A program made the translations under genes and the position numbers. The notes under the pieces are model-generated. The model searched no databases, was not told the origin of the DNA, and saw only the letters and a program-made list of their open reading frames with translations. From the NCBI RefSeq assembly GCF_900115225.1, contig NZ_FOVR01000002.1, forward strand, positions 372,001-436,000: 64,000 bases of DNA, given 5' to 3'. Position 1 is the first letter of the stretch. Each line of letters begins with the position of its first letter. Source of the stretch: Cohaesibacter marisflavi. GTDB taxonomy: Bacteria; Pseudomonadota; Alphaproteobacteria; Rhizobiales; Cohaesibacteraceae. Shown in pieces: positions 45,938-55,503 of the stretch.

Positions 45938-48900
45938 TCAAGGAGCAATAGGTCGATTGACGCCAATCTCGTCGAGCGCGGATTGCCGCAGAGCCTCTGG
46001 AATCGCCATTATGCTAGGCTCCGCGGTCCACAGCAATAGAGTTTCAACAGTCTTGCCCGGATAAAGCGGTGCCAATAGGTGGGCATAAAGGGCCATCTGT
46101 GTCCGGTAGGCGAGGGGGGCTTCCTCTGGAGAGTTAGGCACAAGACGATTCGTCTTGTAATCCACGATGGTGACAGTCTGTTCGCCCACCAATAGTCGGT
46201 CGATCTGGCCGGACACGGTATGGTCCTCGCCATTAACGCCGACCATGCCTGCAATAGAGACCTCGGCCAGGCCCTGCGGGCTGAACAGATCTACCAGCTC
46301 GGGGCGTGACAACAGCTGCAAAACCTCTTCCAGAATTGCCTTGCGGCTCTGCAAGGGCATATCCTTGGCGACATGAGAAAGATAAGCAAGCCCTGCCTTT
46401 TGTCTTTCTGATTCAGAGACTTGCGGCAGATGCTCGATCAGCGCATGGATGACGGTGCCCCGCCTGCGCGGCTCCCAGTCATGCACCAGACTGCAGCTTG
46501 GACCACTGGCTACAAGCTGCATGGCACCCTGATCGCCTTCGATTTTTTCTGCGGCCTTCGAGGGCTGCAAGAAGGCCATCGGACTGGGCGGTTTGCTCGC
46601 TGGCTGCGTGATCCATACGGGCAGATCAGGCGCTTCCTTGCCGCCGGAGAGAGGCTTGGGATTGTCTGCGGGCCGCTCTTGGAAGCGCCCTTCCAGATGC
46701 CAACGATGGATGGGATCGCCGGTCACCGGATGGGGCACTTCTTCGAGATGATCAGAGAGAGCCCGTCGCGCCACTTCATACCAGCAATTCTCCGCTGGCC
46801 CGCGCACGCCTGCAAAACCGCAAAGATAAAGCCGATCCTCCGCGCGGGTCATGCCCACATAAAGCAGGCGCAAATATTCTTCCTCGGATTCCGCATCGAG
46901 CTTGCCAAGGCTAGAGGCAACAGGGGAAGGCTGGTTGGCTGCTGGCGCCTTCCACGCCATCATGGCAGGGCCTCCGTCAGCCGCTTCCAGCTCCACCAGA
47001 TGCGGATGATGGCTGGCGCTGGCGGGCTTGCCGGTACCATCCACCAAAAAGACGATGGGTGCTTCAAGCCCCTTGGACCCATGCACCGTCATCACGCGGA
47101 TCTGGCCTTCTGCGGCGCCCATATCGCGTTTGATTTCCGCACCGCCTTGCCGCATGGAGGCAAGGAAAGCTTGAAGGTTCGGAGTCTGCTTTTTCTCAAA
47201 ATCCAGAGCGCGAGACAACAGCTCGTCAATCACCTCGTCAGCCTCTGGCCCAAGGCGTTCGATAAAGGCGCAGCGCTTGCCCTCCGGTCCCAGAATCTGG
47301 GCGAAGAAATCAAACGGAGGCTGGAAATCTACCTGCCCTTGCCAGCGGCTGAGATGGGCGAAAATCTCGACGAAATCCGCGTCTTGCGATGTCGTGCTAT
47401 CAGCGCGTTTTCGCAAACAATCCCAAAGGCTTGTGTGGCGTCCCTCCGGTTCGTAAGCAAGGTCGAACAAGCGCTCGTCCGATAAGCCGAAAAGAGGGCT
47501 GCGCAACACGGCGGCAAGGGAAAGATCATCTTCGGGCAACAGCATCACGTCGCCCAGCGCCAGCAGATCCTGCACCGCGATATGATCGAGCAGAGCAAGG
47601 CGGTCTGCCCCTGCCACGGGCAAGCCGGCCTCCTTGAGTGCCCTGTTGACGGCAGTGACAAAAGCCCCGCGCTTGCGCACCAGAATAAGCACGTCTCCGG
47701 CCGAAATTTTCCGTCCGTTGCCTTCCAGATGTTGCCCGCTCTCCAGCCAATGGCGAATGGTCTTGGCGATGTCCTGCGCCAGCCTCACCTGTGGGTCGGC
47801 TTCGCCCTGCGCGTCTAGCGGCTTGGCCCAGTCCTCGTCCATTTCTTGCTCTATCGGCTCATGCAGTGGCCAGATTTCAACAAGACCGGGATCACGTCCG
47901 CGGATCGGCTCATGGTCGGTTCGTTCCTTGTCAGAAGAGAGTGCCTCGTAGGTGGCTGCGCTGGAAAAGACCTGATCGACCGATTTGAGCACATGGGGGG
48001 TCGAGCGGAAGGAGAGCCGCAATTTGATATCATGGAAAGGCTTGTCCGCCGCCTTTGCTCTTGTGCGGAAGAAATCGCGCATATAGGCGAACCATTTCGG
48101 TTCGGCTCCCTGAAAGGAATAGATGGATTGCTTTTCATCGCCTACCGCAAAGACGGTCCGGTTGACCTCGCGGGCGCTGTCTCCTGAGAAGAATTCTTCC
48201 CCCAACCGCTGGATGATTTCCCACTGATAAGGGTTGGTGTCCTGTGCCTCGTCCACCAGAATATGGTCAATGCCCTGATCGAGCTTATAATGCACCCATG
48301 CAGCCGCCCGCACCGGACGGAGCATTTGCGCAGCCTTCATGATTAGATCTTCAAAATCCATCAGCCCGCGCGCCGCCTTGGCGCGCTGATAATAGCCGAT
48401 CACCCCTTCGGCAAGGGTGAAAAGCGCCCGACTAACCTCCAGCGTGATGAGGGCATTGCGTTTGTCAAACAGGGCGTCCAACCGCATCTGTTCGCGCTCG
48501 ATGGCGTCGACAAGGCCGAGATCGCCTTCCAGCATCTTTTTCGACGCGGTGTAGGAGAGGGACTTGGCCGCGCCATCCTTCTTGCGAAACAGCTCAAGCC
48601 AGAGCCGAGTTTGCTCACTGAGCGGTGGGTGGGCAAGAAGTCCCCGCATAAGGGACGCCTGCGCCTTGTCCCGTTTGCCACCGGTCTCGAACAGGGGAGC
48701 CAACTCTCCAAGATAAGAGGCAGGGAAAAACGGACCGAACGGGATATCCGCTTCCAGCGCATCGATGCTGTCTGTTCCGGACAGCCCCAACGTCTGGGCG
48801 AGATTGGCAACCGCTGCGTCAAGCCCGGTTGAGCCTGCACCCGCTTCGGAGCTTTCGCCCCCTTCCATGAAGCGGCCAAACCCTTCCCGGTCATAGACCA

Positions 48901-49498
48901 GAGAAATGAGCGCATTCTGGATGTCCATATCGCCCATATGGTCCACCAGCAGCGTCAGGGCTGCGCTCCATTGTGGGCGTGTTTGCAGTCGTGCGGCCCG
49001 CATGACATGAGCCAGCGCCGCCGCCTGAAGGTCGGCTGCCAACTGGTCATCAAGAATCTCGAAATGTGCCGGAACATTGGCTTCCAGCGGAAACTGATGC
49101 AGCAGCCGTTCGGCAAAGGCATGGATGGTCTGGATTTTCAGCCCGCCCGGCGTTTCCAATGCGCGAGCAAACAGGCGCCGTGCCCGCTGCAACTGGGCAT
49201 CTGTGGGGCGCTTGCCATCCAGTTCGTCGAGTTCAGCGCGCAGTTCGTCATCGCTCAGCTCGGTCCAGCCGGCCAGCAGCTTGAACACGCGGTTCGACAT
49301 TTCCGCCGCCGCCGCCTTGGTGAAGGTGAGGCACAGGATCTTGGAAGGTTCGGTGCCCGCCAGCAACAGCCGGATAACGCGGCGGGCGAGCACGAAGGTC
49401 TTGCCCGAGCCCGCATTGGCGCTTACCCAGGCGGAATTTTCCGGGTCTGAGGCGCGGGCCTGAGCGTCTTTGGTTTCCTGCGGGATTTGCATTGCCAT
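45938..49498 (-). CDS. addA: Double-strand break repair helicase-nuclease AddA
   Basis: An 1186-residue UvrD-family helicase with C-terminal RecB-like nuclease. Walker A SANAGSGKTFVLARRV, motif II VDEAQDTNP, motif III DEKQSIYSFQGA, motif VI LLYVGMTRAEDRLYLCG and nuclease motif TIVDYKTNR are present. With AddB it resects breaks up to a Chi-like site for RecA loading. ATG 49498 follows GGGGAGGAAT and starts two bases after the addB TAG, so the genes are coupled. Confidence 0.93.
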   Translation of the reverse strand: MAMQIPQETKDAQARASDPENSAWVSANAGSGKTFVLARRVIRLLLAGTEPSKILCLTFTKAAAAEMSNRVFKLLAGWTELSDDELRAELDELDGKRPTDAQLQRARRLFARALETPGGLKIQTIHAFAERLLHQFPLEANVPAHFEILDDQLAADLQAAALAHVMRAARLQTRPQWSAALTLLVDHMGDMDIQNALISLVYDREGFGRFMEGGESSEAGAGSTGLDAAVANLAQTLGLSGTDSIDALEADIPFGPFFPASYLGELAPLFETGGKRDKAQASLMRGLLAHPPLSEQTRLWLELFRKKDGAAKSLSYTASKKMLEGDLGLVDAIEREQMRLDALFDKRNALITLEVSRALFTLAEGVIGYYQRAKAARGLMDFEDLIMKAAQMLRPVRAAAWVHYKLDQGIDHILVDEAQDTNPYQWEIIQRLGEEFFSGDSAREVNRTVFAVGDEKQSIYSFQGAEPKWFAYMRDFFRTRAKAADKPFHDIKLRLSFRSTPHVLKSVDQVFSSAATYEALSSDKERTDHEPIRGRDPGLVEIWPLHEPIEQEMDEDWAKPLDAQGEADPQVRLAQDIAKTIRHWLESGQHLEGNGRKISAGDVLILVRKRGAFVTAVNRALKEAGLPVAGADRLALLDHIAVQDLLALGDVMLLPEDDLSLAAVLRSPLFGLSDERLFDLAYEPEGRHTSLWDCLRKRADSTTSQDADFVEIFAHLSRWQGQVDFQPPFDFFAQILGPEGKRCAFIERLGPEADEVIDELLSRALDFEKKQTPNLQAFLASMRQGGAEIKRDMGAAEGQIRVMTVHGSKGLEAPIVFLVDGTGKPASASHHPHLVELEAADGGPAMMAWKAPAANQPSPVASSLGKLDAESEEEYLRLLYVGMTRAEDRLYLCGFAGVRGPAENCWYEVARRALSDHLEEVPHPVTGDPIHRWHLEGRFQERPADNPKPLSGGKEAPDLPVWITQPASKPPSPMAFLQPSKAAEKIEGDQGAMQLVASGPSCSLVHDWEPRRRGTVIHALIEHLPQVSESERQKAGLAYLSHVAKDMPLQSRKAILEEVLQLLSRPELVDLFSPQGLAEVSIAGMVGVNGEDHTVSGQIDRLLVGEQTVTIVDYKTNRLVPNSPEEAPLAYRTQMALYAHLLAPLYPGKTVETLLLWTAEPSIMAIPEALRQSALDEIGVNRPIAP

Positions 49499-49500
49499 CT

Positions 49501-52500
49501 CTATTCCTCCCCGCCTTGCTGCGACCATTCCTTGACGCGTGCCAGATGATCATAGGGGCTTTCGAACCGCTCGAACATGGGCCGCGCCCGTGATGGATAG
49601 CTCTTGGCTGGATCGTCATAGGCGGTGATCAGGGCCAACAGGCGCTTGCCGATCAGCTCGACAATGTCCTCGGCGGCATAATCCTTCTCCACCCCCGGCT
49701 TGCGTTCGCCTGCCTTGCGACCGCCGGAAAGGCGTATCCAGACCATATCGCCCACTTCTATGCCGCGCGGAATGGCCTCGAAGCCGCCAAGCTTGGCCAT
49801 ATAGCCCTCCAGTGCCAACTGCGGCGCAAAGCCGGGCAACACCTGCTTGGCAGAAGGGGGCTGTCCGGTCTTGAAGTCGATCACCTCAAGCCGGTCATCC
49901 TTGGTAATGTCCAGTCGGTCGGCACGGCCTCGCAGCACAAAATCTCCCCCGCGCACCGGCAGGGTGATGCGGCCTGATATCTCGGCATAGCGGCCAGCAA
50001 CTGTGTTCTCGCGCTCGGCCTCCCATTCCAAAATGAACCAGCGGGCGATGCGCTCAAAGCGGGGCCACCAGAAGGCCAACAGATCAGGGAAATTTTCCCA
50101 TTGGGCAAAGGCTTCCCGCCCCATATCCAGAAGGCACTCAACTGCCGTTTCATCAAAGGGGCCCGTCCAATCCTGCGTGAAGCGGCCAAGTATGTCGTGA
50201 ATGATCGAGCCTTTTTCCGCGCCGCCCGGAGCCGAGCCGATGGGGTCGAGATCTCTCAGACCCAGCACATGCTTGGCATAAAGGGCATAAGGGTCGCGCA
50301 CCCATGTCTCGATTTCTGTGACCGAAAGCGAGCGCGGCCTTGCTTCCAGCGGCGGGCAGGGGGCTGGGCGTTTAAGAGTGATTTGCGCGCGCGCGGCATC
50401 GAGTTGTTCGGCCCATCGTTTCAGCTCGGCGCCCTTTTCATGCATGGCATGGCGGGCATCGGAACCGGCAACCGCCTCAAGGCGCTGCAGCCAACGGCTG
50501 GGCACGGTGGGTTCACCACCGGTCTTGAGGGCACGGATCAGCACGACTTCGCTGCGTCCCATGGCTTGTGCAAAGTCATGGGCGGCGAGCCCGATCCGGC
50601 GTTCAGGCGGCTCGAGCTTCATTTGCGCGCGCATCGGGCGCGATAGCCACGCGTCTGTTTTGGTCTCTGCGGGCCATGACCCTTCATTGAGGCCACCAAT
50701 AACCACCCGATCCACATCTAGCAGTCGCGCTTCCAACGTGCCGAGCAACTGAATGCGCGGATCGCCCTCGCCATGGGAGAGCACCGTTTCACCAGACATC
50801 ATGGCCACCAGAAATGGCTCCAGATCCTGAGGTGAAAGATCGGAGGATATACTCGCTGCCAGCGAGGCGCGATCGAAGAAATCCTGAATGGAGCGCCCGG
50901 CAGCTTCGTCATAAAGACGGTCAGGCAGTCCGTTCTTGTCCATGGCAACAGCCTCAACGGCGGAGATGACACCGGCCAGCCACTCACCAAAGGAAGGCTC
51001 CTCTTCTGCATCCATCAATGAGATCAGCGGTGCGATTGCCTCTGAAAAACGCTTGAGGAGTTGTGCCGCAATCTGCCAGACCTCCGGCAGAGCAATATCG
51101 GCTCCGAGTTTTTCCTGCTCTTTGTCGTGCTTGCGGGCAAATTCATCAAGCAGCGGCTTCAACCCGTCGCCAAGACGCGGACCACGCAAAACGCGCAACT
51201 CCAGAAAACGGGCCGCACGGCGTACATCTGCCCGTGGCATGCCAAAAGAGGCCAGCGGGTGCTTCATCAACGAGAGCAGCTTGACCGGATCAAAGCCGCT
51301 GACCACACAGTCAATCATCAGGCGCATAAGCAAAGCTGGCGGCGTCTCGGCAAGGGGCATCCCGGCGGTGTCTTCCACATTGATGCCCCAGCGCTTGAGC
51401 TCAAGCAGTACACGCCGGGCCAGTGCGCGATCAGGTGTTACCAACGCGGTGCGGGCGTCAGGGCGCTCGAGAACTTCGCGCAAAGCCAACGCGGCGATGC
51501 GGGCTTCTTCCTGCTCGTTGGTTGCCTCGGCCATCGTCACGCCAGCAAGCGCGGCAGCGCGGTCTGCAAGAGATAGGGTTTCAAGGCTTGAGCGCCAATG
51601 CTCCGTGGTTTCGGCGGGGCGGAGGGCTTCGCTGACCAGCTTTTCCCTTAAGGCCAGTGGGGCGGATACGGCGCCCAAGCTGATCACATCCGTGCGCTTG
51701 AGGGCCATGCGATCGAGCATTTGCTTGAGGTTGAACTGGGGATGACCGGCGGCAGATTCGGCTTGCCCTAACTCGGGATGTAGATGGCCGATGGCCTGCC
51801 AGCTTTCCTCGTCGAGATCCTTGTCGAGACCAGGCAGGATGAGCGCGCCTTTGGGGTGGCGTGCCACTGCTTCCAGCAGGTCGGCAGTGGCGGGAATGGA
51901 GCCGGTAGAGCCTGCCGCGATGACAGGCCCGTCATATTGCTCGATGGCCATGATCTCGGCAGCAAGCACAGCGTTGCGCCGCTCCACCGGATCAACAAGC
52001 TCAAGTCCCTTGAGATGCTCAGGCCATGTGGCCGTGGCGATCTTGAGAAATTCAAGGCTCATCTGCCAGAAGGCGCCGTAATCCTCAGGCACCAGATTGT
52101 CCAGATAAGCCCAGTCGGAGCGTTCGCGATGCACAGCGTCAATGAGCGCCAGAAGGTCAATCGCCAGATAGGCGGCATCTGTGGGGCGCCCGGACACATG
52201 CAACGGCTGATCCGGCCCAAGCGCCAGAACCTGACGGGCCACCGTCTCGGCCCAGTGATGCACAAGCCGCGTCATCGTCAGGCGGCGCTCTACGCTGTCC
52301 ATCGCGGTTGGCAAATGCCGAAAATCCTCGCCGCCACTGGCTGCCACCTTGAAGGGCAGAAGATCCTCTTCTACATCCCCGATCACATGGATCTTGGGAA
52401 GAATAGCGCTTTGCCATCCACGCTCTCGCAAATGGGGCAGAAAGGCTTCCTTGAGCGCATCGGCGGTACGCCGTGTGGGCACATAGATAATGGCGCGTCC

Positions 52501-52623
52501 CAGATCGGAAGGATTCTCGGCGCAGAAGCCCTCAACCAGATGGCCATCAATCAGCGCATCGATCAGAGTGGATAGAAAAGAGCAGGAAGGAGAGATGGTA
52601 AAAACTTTTGCTGCACCGAACAT
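49501..52623 (-). CDS. addB: Double-strand break repair protein AddB
   Basis: A 1040-residue alphaproteobacterial AddB. The N-terminal inactivated-helicase part starts VFTISPSCSFLSTLIDAL, unlike the Walker A of Bacillus AddB, as is normal for this group. The C-terminal nuclease domain (about 735-1000) has GRADRLDITKDDRLEVIDFKTG with catalytic Asp-(x)n-Asp-Lys residues. It forms a heterodimer with AddA. The nucleotidyltransferase gene lies 167 bases upstream on the same strand. Confidence 0.9.
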   Translation of the reverse strand: MFGAAKVFTISPSCSFLSTLIDALIDGHLVEGFCAENPSDLGRAIIYVPTRRTADALKEAFLPHLRERGWQSAILPKIHVIGDVEEDLLPFKVAASGGEDFRHLPTAMDSVERRLTMTRLVHHWAETVARQVLALGPDQPLHVSGRPTDAAYLAIDLLALIDAVHRERSDWAYLDNLVPEDYGAFWQMSLEFLKIATATWPEHLKGLELVDPVERRNAVLAAEIMAIEQYDGPVIAAGSTGSIPATADLLEAVARHPKGALILPGLDKDLDEESWQAIGHLHPELGQAESAAGHPQFNLKQMLDRMALKRTDVISLGAVSAPLALREKLVSEALRPAETTEHWRSSLETLSLADRAAALAGVTMAEATNEQEEARIAALALREVLERPDARTALVTPDRALARRVLLELKRWGINVEDTAGMPLAETPPALLMRLMIDCVVSGFDPVKLLSLMKHPLASFGMPRADVRRAARFLELRVLRGPRLGDGLKPLLDEFARKHDKEQEKLGADIALPEVWQIAAQLLKRFSEAIAPLISLMDAEEEPSFGEWLAGVISAVEAVAMDKNGLPDRLYDEAAGRSIQDFFDRASLAASISSDLSPQDLEPFLVAMMSGETVLSHGEGDPRIQLLGTLEARLLDVDRVVIGGLNEGSWPAETKTDAWLSRPMRAQMKLEPPERRIGLAAHDFAQAMGRSEVVLIRALKTGGEPTVPSRWLQRLEAVAGSDARHAMHEKGAELKRWAEQLDAARAQITLKRPAPCPPLEARPRSLSVTEIETWVRDPYALYAKHVLGLRDLDPIGSAPGGAEKGSIIHDILGRFTQDWTGPFDETAVECLLDMGREAFAQWENFPDLLAFWWPRFERIARWFILEWEAERENTVAGRYAEISGRITLPVRGGDFVLRGRADRLDITKDDRLEVIDFKTGQPPSAKQVLPGFAPQLALEGYMAKLGGFEAIPRGIEVGDMVWIRLSGGRKAGERKPGVEKDYAAEDIVELIGKRLLALITAYDDPAKSYPSRARPMFERFESPYDHLARVKEWSQQGGEE

Positions 52624-52790
52624 CTGACACTCCCCATGCGGTTTCTTCGCTCATTTCAGGCTCATGACCAGCCAGCTCGGCCGAAAGCGAGCCACAAAAA
52701 CCAATTGGCCGACGAGTATCGGCCAACTGATTCATGTATGGGGTATTTGAAGCCAGATCGCCTCAAGACGCAAGGCGACAGATGCCGAAA

Positions 52791-53534
52791 TCAGAGCTGG
52801 CGTCCACCGGTTGCGCTCTCGGCCAAAGCCCGCTCAGCGCTGCGGATATCGCGCGGTGTGCCCACATGCATCCATGTGCCATCCATGATCAGGCCGTAGA
52901 GGCGGCCATTTTCAATGGCTTTGTCAAATTCTGTATTGAGGGAGTGCGAGCCGGCTGGTGCATCCTTGAACAGGCGTGGATGCATGATGGCAGCGCCGCT
53001 GTAAACATAAGGGGAGACTTCGTGTGCCTTGCGGCGACGCAAACGGCCATGCGGGTCGAGCAGAAAATCACCGCGCCCCTTGTAGCCGACTGCCGTTACG
53101 GTTGGCGCCAGCAGCAGCAGGGCGTCCATGGTTTCGTCGATCCAGTAATGGGCCAGAAGATCAAGATTGGGAACAGACCCTTCCATCCAGAAGCTGTCTG
53201 AATTGAGCAGATAGAAAGGCTCTTTGCCCAGATGGGGCAGCGCCTTGGTCACGCCGCCGCCAGTTTCCAGCAGGCCATCACGCTCATCTGAAATGACAAT
53301 GTCGAATTTGTCATATTGCTTGACATGCACCTCGATCAAGTCTGCCAGATAATGCACGTTGATAACAGTGCGATCCACGCCGGCCCGTTCGAGTGCAGTG
53401 AGCGGGCGGTCGATGATCGCCTTGCCACCTACGGTAATCAGGGGCTTGGGGGTAATTGCAGAAAGGGGTCGCATGCGTTTGCCCATTCCGGCTGCGAGGA
53501 TCATTCCGGTTTTGGGGCGTTTGAGCGTGGTCAT
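52791..53534 (-). CDS. murU: MurU-like nucleotidyltransferase
   Basis: A 247-residue enzyme of the nucleotidyltransferase family with AAGMGKRMRPLSAITPKPLI at the active-site start, NSDSFW (substrate Asp) and HVGTPRDIRSAER at the end. It best matches MurU (N-acetylmuramate 1-phosphate uridylyltransferase), which with AmgK recycles cell-wall MurNAc and bypasses de novo UDP-MurNAc synthesis. The kinase-like half of the neighbouring fusion is the likely AmgK. The substrate is not proven by sequence. Confidence 0.78.
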   Translation of the reverse strand: MTTLKRPKTGMILAAGMGKRMRPLSAITPKPLITVGGKAIIDRPLTALERAGVDRTVINVHYLADLIEVHVKQYDKFDIVISDERDGLLETGGGVTKALPHLGKEPFYLLNSDSFWMEGSVPNLDLLAHYWIDETMDALLLLAPTVTAVGYKGRGDFLLDPHGRLRRRKAHEVSPYVYSGAAIMHPRLFKDAPAGSHSLNTEFDKAIENGRLYGLIMDGTWMHVGTPRDIRSAERALAESATGGRQL

Positions 53535-53669
53535 GGTTTCGTCCGTGCTTTAGTCTTTATTTTCCCCGGTGGTGCAACAGGAAGCACCGGGGCTTGGCTG
53601 TGGTTATCATTCTATGCGGTCTCTGTCTGCAAAATCCGGAGACAAGGTTAAATGCTTCGCAAAAAAGCG

Positions 53670-55301
53670 TCAGACAGAAGAAGGCGGCATCAGCTGTTCG
53701 GCCTGATACCAGCTATGTAGAGTCTCCAAAAGAGGGTGGTCCATGCTGCGCGCCAGATAGGCAAGGCTGCGCGGGATGTGGGATAGGTAAGTGGTGCGCC
53801 CGGCCTCATTGGCCGCGCGGGCGAAGGCCCCGAGATTTTTCGAAATGCGCTGGGCGGCAGCAAGATGATAGGCTTCGTCAAAAGCCGCGCTTTGGGCGTC
53901 GTCTAGCGCACGGCTGGTCTTGTAATGCGCGAGCATCTTGTCGGCAAGCGAAGCGGGAATGGTAACACGGGCATCCATGCAAAGAGCCGCAAGGTCGTAG
54001 GCGTTCGGACCGATGAGGCAATCCTGAAAGTCGATGAAGCCGATGCGCTCCTCACCTTGTTCCCCTGCCTCTCCCAGCCAGAAACAGTTGGGATCCTGCA
54101 CATCGCGCAAAACGAGCACCGGCTCCGCTTCTACGAGCCGGTCAAGCAGTGGCGACCAGAGGGCCTTGAAGGCTGTCCGCTTGGCTTGAGGGCAGGGGGC
54201 GCCATGGATATGGGGCCAGTAATGATCGAGAAAAACATCCAGCTCGACTTCGAAGGCCGCCTTGTCATAGCGGGACAGGTTATGTTGTCCACCAAAGCCA
54301 CCAAATGCGTCGGGTAAAGGCTTTTGATGTAGAGCAGCCAGCGCGGTGACCGTTGCCAGATAGCGCGCCTCCACCGGCGCTTCCGGTCCTTTGGCGAGGG
54401 TCATGGTGCCAAAGTCTTCCCACAACATCAAACCTTCTTCGAGCGCGACACCATAGCGTTTAGGAACCCGCAGCCCCATGGCTTCCAACCCCTCGCTGAT
54501 AGAGAGCATCGGGGCGAGGCGGGTTACGCGATGGGCGACCAGATCATAAAGGCGGCCATCATCAAGCTTGGGGCCGGGCTGGCGTTCGGGCATATCCATC
54601 AGGATGGCAGCTTGAGAACTATCGTGTTCTCTCGGAGCGCCCTGAGTTGACGGCTCGGTTTCATTGCTCTCTCCCGTCAGATCTTCAGCATGCCGGACAC
54701 GATCATAAGTGCGCGGGGACAGATCCGAAGCGATCGGCTTGCGCAAGGCATCGCCCCAACCGGCATCAATCAGCAGCTGACGCTTGGCACAAAGGCGCTT
54801 GAGGCGTTCACCCCAGCGGGCATCACCTGAAAGGGTGAGCCGGCGTGCATCATCGCTTTGAGAGGGAACAAAGGACAGCCAAAGGGTCGAGGCGGGCATC
54901 AGATGATCCGCCCGGTCGGGCCATTCCACAAGGGCGGCGCCCGTCTCCCAGGCTTCCTCGAAGCCGATCTCATAGAGTTCTTCACTGTCGCTGATTCGGT
55001 ATAGATCGAAATGAAACAGCTCCAGCTCTTGGTCTCCGGAGGCAATGTCATATCCCTGCACCAGCGTGAAGGTCGGGCTAGGCACTTCCATGAACGGGTC
55101 ATCCGCCCGTGCGCGGAGCAGGGCGCGGGCAAAAAAGCTCTTGCCCATGCCCAAATCCCCCTCCAGCGCAAGCACATCGCCACATGTGAGCAGCGGTGCA
55201 ATGTCCGCAGCCAGAGCTGCGCTTGCGGCCTCAGATAACTGGTCAAAGGTAAAAGACCAATCAGAGCTGTTATGGAAAGAAGAGGATGTTTGGTCAGCCA
55301 T
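53670..55301 (-). CDS. tsaE: TsaE ATPase fused to an AmgK-like phosphotransferase
   Basis: A 543-residue two-domain protein. Residues about 20-150 are TsaE, the ATPase of tRNA t6A synthesis, with Walker A GDLGMGKSFFARAL and YRISDSEELYEIGFEE. Residues about 230-530 are an aminoglycoside-phosphotransferase-fold kinase with RDVQDPNCF (catalytic Asp) and FIDFQD (metal Asp). The two parts are in one frame with no frameshift. Similar fusions occur in Rhizobiales. The kinase half probably is an AmgK sugar kinase, since a MurU-like gene follows. Start ATG 55301 (MADQTSSS) chosen over an upstream hydrophobic extension. Confidence 0.85.
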   Translation of the reverse strand: MADQTSSSFHNSSDWSFTFDQLSEAASAALAADIAPLLTCGDVLALEGDLGMGKSFFARALLRARADDPFMEVPSPTFTLVQGYDIASGDQELELFHFDLYRISDSEELYEIGFEEAWETGAALVEWPDRADHLMPASTLWLSFVPSQSDDARRLTLSGDARWGERLKRLCAKRQLLIDAGWGDALRKPIASDLSPRTYDRVRHAEDLTGESNETEPSTQGAPREHDSSQAAILMDMPERQPGPKLDDGRLYDLVAHRVTRLAPMLSISEGLEAMGLRVPKRYGVALEEGLMLWEDFGTMTLAKGPEAPVEARYLATVTALAALHQKPLPDAFGGFGGQHNLSRYDKAAFEVELDVFLDHYWPHIHGAPCPQAKRTAFKALWSPLLDRLVEAEPVLVLRDVQDPNCFWLGEAGEQGEERIGFIDFQDCLIGPNAYDLAALCMDARVTIPASLADKMLAHYKTSRALDDAQSAAFDEAYHLAAAQRISKNLGAFARAANEAGRTTYLSHIPRSLAYLARSMDHPLLETLHSWYQAEQLMPPSSV

Positions 55302-55503
55302 CAGGCACCCTGCTATCAGCGCGATGAAAATGCAAAGCCATGTTCTGGGCACTGGATATAGCAGGAATGGGGAGCTTGTCGACTCTTATGGTGAAAAACT
55401 ACAAGCCGCTTGCGGCATGTGAGCCATGAGCAAGACGCTCATCGTCTTGTTGCGCCTTGAGCGGTGGGTCTAACCGCCCGAGGCAAAGGGCCGCCGGAGC
55501 TTG

